DNA of 64,000 nucleotides from Scleromitrula shiraiana. Its lineage: Eukaryota > Ascomycota > Leotiomycetes > Helotiales > Sclerotiniaceae. Made by a program: the position numbers and the translations under genes. The number at the start of each line of letters is the position of its first letter. Position 1 is the stretch's first letter. The stretch is taken from contig JABELC010000005.1 in assembly GCA_028455995.1 (NCBI GenBank), forward strand, positions 2,976,001-3,040,000, read 5' to 3'. Shown here piece by piece: positions 12,481 through 24,845 of this stretch. The notes under the pieces were generated by a model. It saw nothing but the letters and a program-made list of their open reading frames with translations. It ran no database searches and had not been told where the DNA came from.

Positions 12481-13428
12481 ATCCGGTTAACCAATCCATC
12501 CGGTTCAGCAATGGATCCCTCAATAGCCCTCTATTCAAGGCCAAAAACCACGAGATAAATCGTGGTAGAAAAATCACGTTGGTTCCACTGACAACTAATC
12601 TAATCTCTTCACCGAGGGATTAGTGCAGTCTCACACCTCACACTTGCACATTCCGCAATAATCTCCAAGTTGACTCCAATATAGAACCCTAAACCCCCCG
12701 CAGTCTCAACCAGTGACGTCTGTGGTGGGCCTTTTTATAATTCTCTTCAAACTCCGACGCTAGACTAAATCTCTTCAAGCAAGTGTCGTTGATGTGCCTA
12801 CGAGAATAAGATTCTTCACCTCAAATCAACAATATTTTCTTATAAGATCCAATCATGAGGCTCAAAGCAAGAACTTATCGGATCCCGCTCCTGATATGGG
12901 ATAAGTCGGTCATGGATTGAACTGCAGATCTCAAGTCACCATCTCAGGGGACCGTTGTAACAAATGCTACACTAACATAACATCGTGCGTTCATGAATGA
13001 AAGAGCAGGAGATACTTGCATTTTTTCTTAAGAATTTACGAAACTTGTATTGGGCGGTTAATGACTGCGGGTTTCCTAATTTCATGTTTCCGACGTTGGA
13101 AAGCATGTGGAAATGTGGATTTCTCCCCTCTCGGTCGGGATAGTGGATCTACTACATTCAACTGGCGTATGTCGAGCCAAGAAGGATGGGGGACCAAATA
13201 CTATATTACTCTCCCTCCCCTCACTTTTTGGTTCCTATTTTTCAATCTTCAGCCTATTCCTCCCCTCCATCCGATCTGCCTCCCCAGATATCCATAAATT
13301 CCTTTCCGAAGTTACACAACAGTAGTGTTGTGTTTGATAGACCTTTGATGATATATACTGGCTGAGCCAGACATTCCATGAAATCTTGAGGGTTTCTTTC
13401 TACACAAACGATACTTGAGAACTTCAAA

Positions 13429-15182
13429 ATGGGTTCTTCTAGCGAGGTATCACCTACTCAAAAGACCTTCGCTGGTCTCAAGGGTCGCAGTTTAGGTTTA
13501 ATGATCTCGACAATTGCGACAACTGGATTCCTTCTATTCGGATATGATCAAGGAGTAATGTCCGGAATTATTTCCGCAGATCCATTCAACAACTACTTCC
13601 CACAGACAAAAAATGATAGTGTCTACCAAGGATTTGTTACAGCCATTTATGAAATTGGATGTCTGCTTGGTGCCATGTTCATTTTATGGTTCGGAGATTC
13701 GACTGGCAGAAGAAGAGCTGTATGGATCCTACCTCGTATACCTCAACTTTTACGATAAGATAAGAAACGCTAACACATATTTTGCAGATTATGCTTGGTG
13801 GCTTTATTATGATCTTGGGAGTTATCATCCAAGTCACGGCAGTTAAAGGCCACTCTGCGACCGCTCAATTCATTATCGGTCGTACCATAACGGGTATCGG
13901 TAACGGAATCAACACTTCCACTATCCCCACTTACCAAGCAGAATGTAGTCGCACAACCAATCGTGGTCTTCTTATCTGTATTGAGGGCGGTATTATTGCA
14001 TTTGGTACTATGATTGCCTACTGGATTGATTACGGTGCATCGTACGGACCTGACGACCTCACCTGGCGTTTCCCCATCGCTTTCCAAATCGTCTTCGGTG
14101 TGATCTTGATTATTGGTACATATTATCTACCAGAAAGTCCTAGATGGCTTCTTACCAAAGATCGCCACGAGGAGGGACTCGATGTTATTGCTGCGTTGCA
14201 AGGTCTTGAACACAACGACCCTGCAGTTCAACTCGAGAAGACTATCATCATGGACAGTATCATGGCTAGTGGACACGCTGGTGGTAAAACACCTTTCTCT
14301 GCTCTCTTCACTGGTGGCAAGACACAACATTTCCGTCGCATGATGCTAGGAGCATCATCTCAATTCTTTCAACAACTTGGTGGTTGTAACGCAGTAATCT
14401 ACTACTTCCCCACACTCTTTCAAGAATCCATTGGAACAACCCACAACCTCGCACTTCTCCTTGGAGGTGTAAACATGATTATCTACGCCATTTCTTCCAC
14501 AATCTCCTGGTTCATTATTGAGCGTGCCGGTCGTCGTAAGCTCTTCTTCGTTGGCACCATTGGTCAATGTCTCTCCATGGTCCTCGTATTCGCCTGTCTC
14601 ATTCCTCAAAACGGAGAAGGTCCATCCGCAAAGGGTGCTGGTGTCGGTCTCTTCACTTACATGATCTTTTTCGGCGCTACCTGGCTTCCACTCCCATGGC
14701 TCTACCCTGCTGAGATCAATCCACTCCGAACTCGTGCTCGTGCCAATGCCGTCTCGACTTGCTCCAACTGGCTCTTTAACTTCACCATTGTTATGGTTAC
14801 ACCTGTCATGATTTCTAGTATTGGCTGGGGAACATATCTCTTCTTCGCAGCAGTAAACGCCTGTTTCCTTCCCGTCATCTACTGGTTCTACCCCGAGACC
14901 CGACGCAGATCACTCGAGGAGATCGATCTCATCTTTGCCAAGGGTTATCTCGAGAATATTTCTTACGTCAAGGCTTCATATGATATGCCATTCTTGAGCG
15001 ATCGGGAAATTGAACAAATGGCCAGACACTATGGATTCGAGACGAGAGATGTGGAAAGCAGGAGTGTCAGTGCGAGTGAGAAGGATAAGCCTGAGGCCGT
15101 GGGAAGAGAGAACCAGACTGGTCCACAGGGACCACATCATAGACATGTTGGTAACAACCATGAGGGGTTCCGTAATGATTAA
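13429..15182 (+). CDS. MFS sugar transporter (hexose transporter family)
   Basis: Two exons, 13429-13719 and 13788-15182, 561 aa. The 68-nt intron (GTATGG...TTTGCAG) joins GRRRA to IMLGGF in frame. A 12-helix plasma-membrane sugar/H+ symporter or facilitator is expected. Signature motifs appear in order: GYDQGVMSG in helix 1 (about 39), D-S-T-GRRR in loop 2-3 (about 91), PESPRWL after helix 6, QQLGGCNAVIYY in helix 7, ERAGRRK in loop 8-9, and YPETRRRSLEEID after helix 12. The C-terminal tail is charged and about 80 residues long. No lesion seen. Substrate (glucose, glycerol, pentose) cannot be read from sequence. The transposon nest begins about 450 bp beyond the stop codon. Confidence 0.92.
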
Positions 15183-15632
15183 TTGACTAGTTAACTTCCC
15201 ATTGAATAATGGGAAAAATTAATGATGATGGACATGGATTTGGGATTCATGATTGTACGTTTTGTACTATGATATGATATGGCATCTATTGGGATTTAGA
15301 TGGTTGTATTTTTCATTCGGCATGACATTTCCGGATAATAATGTCACTTATCCGAGATGAAGTCTGTCCATGAGGTCTGGGAGATAGCGGGATAGATTTC
15401 TATTCTTATTATTCGTTTCGATAGATTGGTTATTTTTGATAGGGATTTGGATAGATAGGGGATGATACCCAGAGTAGTGTTTTATTTTCTTAGAATTTTA
15501 TGAATCTTTTTATATCATTTATCTTCCCAGGCTCTTTCTATGTTGTGATATTCTGTCTGCGCGTGATGTATAGTATTGATTGAAACTGGTTGAATGGGAT
15601 GAAATATAGTACCCATAACAAGCGATGGACTG
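15183..15632. other. 3' flank of the sugar transporter
   Basis: Normal-composition sequence between the transporter stop and the left terminal repeat of the transposon nest. Probably 3' UTR and terminator; nothing else seen. Confidence 0.5.
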
Positions 15633-15634
15633 TA

Positions 15635-15713
15635 CTCGGTTAAATTAAAAATGAAGCACGCGCAAGTTGCTAAATAATCTTAAAATCGACGATTTTGTAC
15701 AAAACACTTTATT
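15635..15713 (+). repeat. Left terminal inverted repeat of outer element
   Basis: Pairs with the complement of 28932-29012 with one short indel; most differences are C/T or G/A. It contains a subterminal near-palindrome AAAATCGACGATTTT that is also present, with one transition, in the right repeat; this may be a transposase-binding site. Confidence 0.85.
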
Positions 15714-16222
15714 TTAAATTATTTGTATTTTTAATAATATTGTTTTAATTAATTATATAATATACATTTTTAATCAAAATATTTTTTATAACTTGAAATT
15801 TATAATAACAATATTATATTTAACTTAAAATTAAAATATTATTTGATTTACTAGTAATATTTAATATCATTTGAATGTAAATTTGCTTTTACTACTAGTA
15901 CTACTAGCAGTAGATTTTTTACTAGTACTAGTAATATCCAAGTTCTATAATAAAAAATAATAAAAATATATTTAAATATATAAAAAACACTTTTATTTAG
16001 TAATATAAATATTATTATATATATTAAAAAAATAACATCATATAATAAAAATTTAAAGAAATTTAATATATAATATTTCAAGTTATAGTAAACATTATAT
16101 ATTGTTATCATGATAATTTTCAATTCAAAGTTAATCTCTAAAAATTATCAACTTTGAAAATTATTTATTTTGAATTTTAATATATTAATAATAATATAAT
16201 AATTTATATCTTTATAATTATT

Positions 16223-16352
16223 TATCACGGTTCTAAGGTTCTGTACAAGTGTGGCCTCAGGCCATAAGGCCAAAACCACTTCTATATAGTTGGACTTCTT
16301 TAACTAACTTAAACTTAGTTCTTTATAAATCAACAACTTTATTACTTTAATA
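16223..16352 (+). repeat. Left LTR of gypsy element
   Basis: 130 bp. Aligns end to end with 28408-28537 without gaps; almost all differences are transitions. The first half keeps many G and C bases that the right copy has lost, and the second half shows the reverse. Begins TATCACGG, presumably TGTCACGG before mutation. Confidence 0.88.
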
Positions 16353-18555
16353 ATTTGATTTATTTTTTTTTATATAAAACTTTCTTTATTTTAAATATAT
16401 AATTTTTATGATTATTTTAATCTTTTTAATTATTTAATTTTTATATTTTTTAATATATTAGAATTACAAAAATTTGCCTTTTATTCATTTGTTTATTTAT
16501 ATGATTAAGTGCAATTTTAAATTAAAAATTTTTTTTTTCTTTATTTATTTATATTTTCTATTTTATAAAATACTCATCCACAAATAATTTTTATAATCTA
16601 TTTCTTATAATTTATTCCTTATATTTAAATATCAAACCTATCTCTTTATCTCTCTATTTCTCTATCCCCCTATTCTTACCATCGTTACCATATATAATTC
16701 GCACAATATTAACAATTTACTAACTATTTTTAATAAAAAGCAATTTCTAGATATAATAATTACTTTATATAATTTCGAAAAGGCACTTCAATTTCTTAAC
16801 GCTAAAAAACCCTATTATCGAAAGATTTTTAAAGCTCTTACCACTATTAATAATAATGAACAATTCTTCTTTAATACTCTTTTTGCTGTTTTCTACAATT
16901 AGAATATAGTTTATCTTGAAATTAATCAATAATTTATAGTTTTATAAAAAAACAATTAAAAATTGAACAACATGTTTATTAAAATCTAATAAAACCTCAA
17001 TACGATTTTTCAATCTATTTTAGGCTTTTATAATACTTCTTTTTTGATCTTGGATCCAAAAAAGTTTTTTAATAATAAAAAAAATAAAAATATTAAATCT
17101 ATTGTATAAAAAATTTTTTATAATTCTTTTTATTTTAAATTTGTTATTAATATTTCTTATTTCTATTCTAAAATAATCAAAATCTTTTATATAATCTTTT
17201 TTTTCGATAATATAATATTTTTTTTTTTTTAACTTATTTAACAAACTATTTATAAACACTTTATCAATCCCATCTAATAACTTTAATAAATAATAATTAT
17301 AATGTTTGAAATTTTCTCCATATTTTTCAATATCACGAATAATTGATAGATTGTTTTTATTAAATTGTACAAATTAATTATAAATAATCTAATCTAATCA
17401 GATTTTTACATTAAATTTATCTCCTATATTATTAAACTCAATTATAATAATAATATTAAAATTGATTTGTTTAAAAAGAAAATTAATAATAATTTAAAGA
17501 ATTCTTTTTAAAACAATATTTTTACTTTAACAAATAATAATTTAAAGAGATAAATAACTTTCTTTAATAAACTCTAAAAAAATAAACTCATTTTTACGCA
17601 AAAAAGTAAATCTATTCCATATTTTAAAACTATTAATACAATCTTTCCTAAACAAACCTCCAAAGCTCCAATAATAAATTAAAGCCATAATAATCTAATA
17701 AACCTTTCCCAAATTAAGTTTATAAAAAAAAAAAGACTATATCATTATATTAAAAACAAATATATATATTATAATAAAAATAATCATTATATAAAGAAAT
17801 ATTCAATCAAAATTATTAACAAAGACTATAAAATCAATCAAACTAATTTAAAATATTTATATAATATATCTAATATTATTATCTATAATCAAAATAATAA
17901 TTTTGGGTTTAAACAAAAACATAAAAAATATTAATTCAAGTATTATTAAATAGATAATACCATTTCCTCTAATTTTTATTAAATATCTATAATTTCTACT
18001 CTATTTATTGCAATACTAATTCTATTTATAGACCATATTTTAAAAAAGATCAAAAAAAAAAAAAAAAAAACATTTTTAATATAAATCAACATTAAAGATC
18101 TTTATCTAATTTAGATATATTAATCTATTTTGTAAATAATCTAAAAAATATTTCAAATTTAAAACTAAATACTCTAAAATCTTTTATATATAATATTTTA
18201 TTATTAAATAACTTATTTAATTTACTATTTTATAGCTTTATAAAATCAAATCAAAATTGTATATATTATATTTTTTTTTTTAATTTTAAATACTCTATAA
18301 AAACCTTTATTAATATTTTAATTATATATCATAATAATTAATATATTTTTGATCTTTCTAAACCTTAATATCTTTTATTAAATAATAACAAAAAATCTTC
18401 TTCTAAAAACATAATTTAAACTATTATTACCCATTTTATTATTAGGACATTTAAAGAATTCCATTCTAAACTTATTTTATTCTTTTTTATAAAATTTAAT
18501 ATTGATATTATTTTAAATATATTATAGTTATAATTATATAATTTATTAGAATGGT

Positions 18556-18709
18556 TGTCGGATAAGGATCACTCCACATTGGGACTAGTATAATTACATA
18601 ATCGATGATTAATATATATTCCTTTATGGGATTAAGACTTTAGCTAATTAGTTAATAATATAATAATATATCAATTTATAATATTTTTCTTTATATCTGA
18701 TTTTTTATA
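18556..18709 (+). repeat. Left LTR of copia element
   Basis: 154 bp, begins TGTCGGATAAGGATCACT. Compared with the right LTR it retains its G bases but shows C-to-T changes, mostly in its second half. Confidence 0.88.
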
Positions 18710-18723
18710 GATTATAAGCCTAG
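18710..18723 (+). other. Probable primer-binding site of the copia element
   Basis: GATTATAAGCCTAG lies immediately after the left LTR. It fits the known copia primer site TTATGGGCCCAG (complementary to the initiator tRNA-Met half) after GG-to-AA and C-to-T transitions. The match depends on assuming RIP changes. Confidence 0.5.
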
Positions 18724-21447
18724 AAATATTTAAAGGTTATTAATTATATTTAATTTATTTAAATCATATTTATATTTAAAAAGGCTTATTTACCATTTTT
18801 ATTTTAAATTCTTTATAAAGAATATTATCAAAAGAAAATTGAAATGAATCGTTAAAAATCAAATAAATATTATAATAATAGAGATTTATAAAATATTTAA
18901 TGATGCTAGATTAAGTAAAAGTTTTAAATTAAATAAAAATTTATTAACTTTTAATATAAATCAATAAAAATATAAGCTAATAATGATAAACTTTCAAAAA
19001 TCTATATTAGGATTAAAGTATGTTAACAATTTTGTCAATTTATATTTTTAATATTTATTCGATAAAATATTGGATATCGTTGAAAAAGAAATTATAATTA
19101 GTAGTTTTGTATAAAGTATAAAAACTAGTTTAATTCTTTTATTCAAAGAATTATTTCAACATCACGAGATTAGTAGGACAATATAGGAAATTAATTATAT
19201 AATTTAATAAAAAAATCATAATAATATTTAATAGGTCGTTATTTTTTTTAATTTTTCTTTATTAATCGCTATTATAATAATTATTAAGATTATTATTTTT
19301 ATTCTTATCAATAGATTTAATTAATTCAATAGCAAAATTAAGCTTATTATTGTTTGTTTTATAAATGAATTTAAAGTAATATTTCAAAAAGAAGAAAAAT
19401 TATTCATGTTGGATTAAGAATATTAAGGATATTATCGATGTAAACAAGTTAAAAAAGATCATCAAGAAAGAAGTAATAGTATCAAAAGATATTGATTTTA
19501 TAATATTTGTAATTAAAATAAAAACTAAAGTTTAAAAAGAATAAAATAGAAAAAATATGAAAATGTATATTGCTATTTGTTAATCTTTTTATGTTAATTT
19601 GGCAGAGTTAATTGAAGATAAAAAAACAACTCAAAAAATGATTAAAATTTTTGAATATCAATATAAAAATAAAAGTTATATTTTCAATTATAATGAATTA
19701 ATTAAATATAATTAAATAAATATAAATAATTTTAAAAATATTTAAAAGATAATTATTATGATTTGTTAATTATTTGCAAAATTTATCAAAGCGAAATTAA
19801 TATTAAATACAATAATTCAATATATATAATTTATTATAATAATAAATAAAAAATTTTCTATTTGAGTAAAACGATAGTACTTTACTATTTAAAGCCTAAA
19901 AATAAACAAATTCAATATGATAAAAGATCTTATAATCGATTTTATCAATAAAATTTAATGAATTGAAAACTCAAAAAATGGAACAGTATTTTTTGATAAT
20001 AAAAGTCAAGAAGTCTTATAAAAAAAAAATTATATTCAAACAAAACAATTTTAATTTTAATTATTTTAATAAATTTAATTTATATATTTATTATAGTAAT
20101 TTTGGTTTTAATTTAGTTTGATTTTATAATTCTAGTATATATTTGAATAATTTAAAGAATATTGATGTAAAAAAGAAATAAGAGAATAAGAACGGCATTA
20201 AATAGAAGATTTAAATCAAAATCAAAAACAAGATATTAAATAACAAATCTAATAATAAAGTCTTTAATTCAATTTCAAATAATAAAAAGAAGTTTAATAA
20301 TTATAAGAATTTCGAAATAATAATAACAATATTATTTATGATGATTAGGAGCTTTTTATAAAGTTTATTTAATAAAAAATTAATTTTAGATATTATTATG
20401 AATATTTAATATAAATATATTTAAATCTATAATATTAGCGTTTTATATTATTATATTTAAAATACGTTAAAATTCATTATATTTTGAAAATTTATATTAT
20501 ATAAATTAAAGAAATTTGGGTTATTATTAGTAAACGGGATGATTTATTTTATAAGAATAAATAAAATTGTATTAGAATATTTTATAAAAAACAAATTTAA
20601 AACGTTTTTTTTATATTAAGATACTCTATATTTTAATAAATTATTATTGAAACTGTTTTTAAGTATAATATAATAAAAAAATAATGGATATATATGATAT
20701 AGTTATATATAGAATAGTAAAAAAGTTGTTTATTTCCAAATGGATTTGAATATATATATTGTTATTGAATTATAATATAAAATAATAATCTATTTAATAT
20801 TTTCAATATTATTTTTAAATATTAATATCTATAAAAAATATATTGATATAAATATTTAGTATAAACGATTTAGGCATTTTTTTGAAAAAAATATTAAAAT
20901 AATTCAAAAAATAATAAAAGAACTATTTATTAAAAATCTAATTATATATTTTAAAAATAAAAAAGAAATCTATAAAATATATAAACTAGTAAAATCATAT
21001 TAAATATTATAAAAGACTATCAATTCAAAATTAATCAAAATCTTTGAGTTTTTATATATTAATATTGTTAAAATTAATCTAATCGATATTAATAAATATT
21101 AATATATTACCATTATTATTAATAAAGCATCTCGATTTAAATGAATTTATATTCATAAATATAAAAAAAGTACTAAATTAGCCCTATAAATTATTATAAA
21201 ACAATTCGAACTTTAATATAATTAGAAATCTATAAAATAAAGATTAAATAAAAATAAAAAATACAGTATAAATAAACTAAATAAATTTGTTGATAATATT
21301 AATTCAATTATTAAGCTTATTATATTATATATCTCAAATCAAAATAGAATTTCAAAATGATCAATTCATATTTTATTTAAAAAAATACAAATAATCATAA
21401 TCAACAAAAAAATATCCTTAAAGCTTTAATCAAAAATATATCAAAAT

Positions 21448-21732
21448 ATGATTTATATCATAAATCAAACCATAATTATTTCAATTAAAAAGATAACTTT
21501 ATATAAAACATTTATAAATCAAATCAATTCAAACTATAATAATAAACTTTCAATCGTATATTTATATATATTAAACTATAAAATATATATATATATTCTA
21601 AAAAAAAAATACATTCTTAATCAAAAACTTATTTTATATATTAAAATTAGCATTTTAATAAGTTTTAAAAACAATTATATATATCGCATATACATTTTAA
21701 TACAAATTAAAAAAAAATTATATAAACTTTAA
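21448..21732 (+). pseudogene. Relic of copia integrase C-terminal region
   Basis: A 94-codon open stretch inside the copia element. It keeps the spacing of the conserved copia block: an Ile-Thr-(Pro)-Tyr-(Glu)-x-Phe start, an Asn-rich segment, then a Leu-Gly-Cys-Lys-x-Tyr-like and HIYR-like region, with Gly, Asp and Pro codons largely replaced by Asn/Ser/Leu/Lys. It is open by chance after mutation and is not a functional gene. Confidence 0.7.
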
Positions 21733-22269
21733 ATATTTGATTTAATAAAAAAAATCTAATTATTAAATTAGATAATAATATTATTATCAATCTTCAAAGT
21801 AAAAAGAATAACAACAATAATATTTTAAAACTAATAGATAATTTTTAATATATATAATTTAATAAGTTTATTATTGATATATTAAAAAAGCTATTTAATA
21901 TAAATAAATATATAAAAATTGAAAATAAAAAACTATTCAATCAAATATTCAATAATAATAACGATATTGATATTATTGATAAAATCTTATTTTTTATTTT
22001 ATTTAAACCTAAAAAAAGACAAAATCAATCAACTAATTCAAAAAACAAAAAAAAAACATTATTAATTAATATTAACAAAATTATTTAATTCTTATATAAT
22101 ATATAAATAATTCTTATTATATTTAATATAATATATTATAATAATAATAACGATCCCAAAACTTTAAAAAAAACATTAACAAATCTAAAAAAAAAATATT
22201 AGATTAAAATTATCAAATCAAAATACAAATCATTATATAACAATAAAATATTTAAATTAATCAAAAAAT

Positions 22270-22800
22270 TTAAAATATTTAATATTATTAATAAATATAA
22301 AATCTTATAAAATAAATTTATCTTTAAAAAAAAATACAATAAAAAAAAAAATCATCAAATATAAAATTTATTAGATTATCTAAAAATATAAATAAAAATA
22401 TAAAAAAAATTATAACTAAATATATATAAAAATATACAAAATAACTATATAAAAAATCTTTATAATATTAATAATAAAAAACAATCTTAAAATTAAATAA
22501 ATAAATATTATTATAATATTTCTAAATAATAAATTTGATAAATTCATTTTTATTAAACTATTATTATATTAAATTAAAAATAAAATCATATTCAATTTTA
22601 TTAATAATAATATTTTATAAATATATATATTATTAAAAGCTTTATATAAATTAAAATAATCTTTATAATTATAATAAAATATATTATATATTAAACTTAT
22701 TAATATAAAATTCAAATCTTTTAATATTAATAATTATATATATTATAATTCTATTATAAAAATCATTATATACATTTATATTAACAATTTTTTTATAATT
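22270..22800 (+). pseudogene. Relic of copia reverse transcriptase
   Basis: At 22630-22656 the frame reads LLKALYKLK, the decayed form of the copia RT motif LxKALYGLKQ. At 22777-22788 it reads Tyr-Ile-Asn-Asn where the catalytic Tyr-Val-Asp-Asp is expected, each Asp being changed to Asn by G-to-A. An FKKKYN segment near 22320-22345 matches the start of the RT domain. Many stop codons. Confidence 0.78.
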
Positions 22801-23838
22801 AATAAATAACAATTAATTAATTAAATTAAATAAAGTTTAATAAAAATATTCAAAATAAAAAATTTCAAATCTATTATCTATTTTTTAAACATTAAAATTA
22901 TCAAAAACAAAAAAAAAAAAACTATTATCTTATATCAAAACGTTTATATATAAAAAATATTAAAAAAATTTAATTTTAATAATTACAAATCAAAATCTAT
23001 ATTAATAACACCAAAAATTATAAAATTAATAATATTAAATATTAAAATAACAACACTAAAATTTATCACTAAATATCAATCAAAAATAAAATCACTCAAA
23101 TTCTTTCATATTTAAATCAATATCTTATTTATAATCAAAATTTTATATAGATTTTTAATTAATTTAATAATTATTTATATATCAATTTACAATAAAATTT
23201 ATTAATATATATCTAAAACAATTAATTATATTATAATCTATAATAAAATAACTAATAAACAAATCAAAAACTATAACAATTCAAATTACATTAATAATAT
23301 TACAATTAAAAAAAGCATTTTTAAATATATCTACTTCATATACAAAAATATCATCTTAATATAATTCAAAAAACAAACTACTATCACACTTTTCTTAATT
23401 AAATCAAAATATTATAATCTAATTAAAATATCAATAAAAACTTTATAAATATAACAATTTCTAATTAAAATTAAATATAATAATAACAACACTACATACA
23501 TCACACTTTACAATAATAATCAAAAAAACCTAACATTCATAAAAAACCTAAAAATCCACCAACACACAAAACATATAACTATAAAATACTATTTCATCCA
23601 AAAACAAATCACATAAAAACATATTAATTTATAATTTATCCTAATTAAAAAAATAATAATAAATAATTTAACTAAACTACTAATATCAATTAAATATTAA
23701 TATTTCATCAAAATGCTTCACATAAAAATACTTAAACTATAAAATATAACAAAATAATTATACATATAACACAAAATAAAAAATAATCAAAATAATATAA
23801 ATAATCAATATATCAACAAAAAAATATATTAAAATAAT

Positions 23839-23992
23839 TACCAAATAAAAATCACTCCACATTAAAACTAATATAATTACATAATCAATAATTAATATAT
23901 ATCCCCTTATAAAATCAAGACCTTAGCTAATCAATTAACAATATAATGATATATCAACTCATAATGCTCTTCTTCATATCTGACCTTTTATA
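23839..23992 (+). repeat. Right LTR of copia element
   Basis: 154 bp, begins TACCAAATAAAAATCACT. It retains C bases but has G-to-A changes, the opposite polarity to the left LTR. All differences between the two LTRs that I could align are transitions. Confidence 0.88.
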
Positions 23993-24845
23993 TAATTTAT
24001 ATATATATTATGCTAATAATAGTTTAATGTTCAATTCTTTTTTGTATTTGCAATATTATTTATCTTTTGCCTTGCTATTACATATATTAGGGGTTTTGAA
24101 GAGAGTCTCAGCCCTTTCTTTTTAAACCTTAATAGCTTTATTCCGTTTATATAAAATTAATATAGTTTTTGATATTAAAATAATTATAGTCAAATTCGCG
24201 CTTATAATGGAAAATATTATAAATAAAGATTTTTTTTATCTATTATCGAAAATAAAAAATAGCATATTCAAAAATTTAGACTCGAACAATAAAATTTTAA
24301 ATAATAAAAATTCGAATAATAAAAATAAAAATAATAATCTAGTCTCTAAAATTGATATTATAAAAAATTCTAATAAAAATAAGTCTACAACTCATTTATT
24401 ATAGCTTAAATCTATTAGAATTATAATTAACCAACAATATATAATAATATCCCACTCTTTACAAAATATTATAAACAAATCATTTATTATCTTTACTTTT
24501 AAGAAAATGATTATTCCTAACAAATTGATTAAAATATATATTTTATCAATTCCCTCAATATCGTTTTATTATTGATAAAAAAGTATCTAAATAAAATAAT
24601 TTATATTAGATTATCTATTAAATAATGTTTATATAGATTAAAAAACTATTATTATAAATCTATACTAAAGTATTTTAAAAAACATTATTTTTTATAAAAA
24701 TACTAAAACTTAATTAAACCCTAAATTGCATAAGTTTTTGAATGATTATTTTTAAATCTTTAATTTAAATAAAGTTTTAAATAAAAATATCGATAAATAT
24801 ATAAAAAATAAACTAGATTATAATAGAGTATATATTTTATTTAAA

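Larger units (their letters stand above)
10486..13428. other. Gene-poor region containing an AT-rich island
   Basis: No gene supported. It holds the AT-rich island (about 11765-12480), a short hairpin near 12548-12565 (CCACGA, 6-nt loop, TCGTGG), and the pyrimidine-rich promoter side of the sugar transporter (about 13190-13300). Confidence 0.5.
20900..23840 (+). other. G-depleted (+ strand) tract within the copia element
   Basis: For nearly 3 kb the + strand has very few G bases while C remains common, most extreme at about 23000-23800. The preceding and following stretches (about 18700-20700, 24800-25700) instead keep G and lack C. This is the pattern expected if RIP converted C on the minus strand here and on the plus strand in the neighbouring tracts. 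Confidence 0.75.
18556..23992 (+). mobile_element. Ty1/copia LTR retrotransposon, RIP-degraded, nested in the gypsy element
   Basis: Two 154-bp direct repeats (18556-18709, 23839-23992) enclose 5.4 kb in all. Flanks read ATGGT on the left and ATAAT on the right (sharing one base with the LTR end), which match as a target duplication after G-to-A change. Relics on the + strand occur in copia order: integrase C-terminal part (21448-21732), then reverse transcriptase (about 22270-22800). A primer-binding site resembling the half-tRNA site of copia elements follows the left LTR. All frames are broken by transitions. Confidence 0.88.

Noticed and set aside
12670..12700. CCCTAAACCCCCC resembling a telomeric repeat
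   Set aside because: Only one unit is present, with no tandem array.
20900..23900. G-free tract as possible mitochondrial or telomeric DNA
   Set aside because: The tract lies between matching copia LTRs and contains decayed copia integrase and RT motifs, so RIP explains it better.
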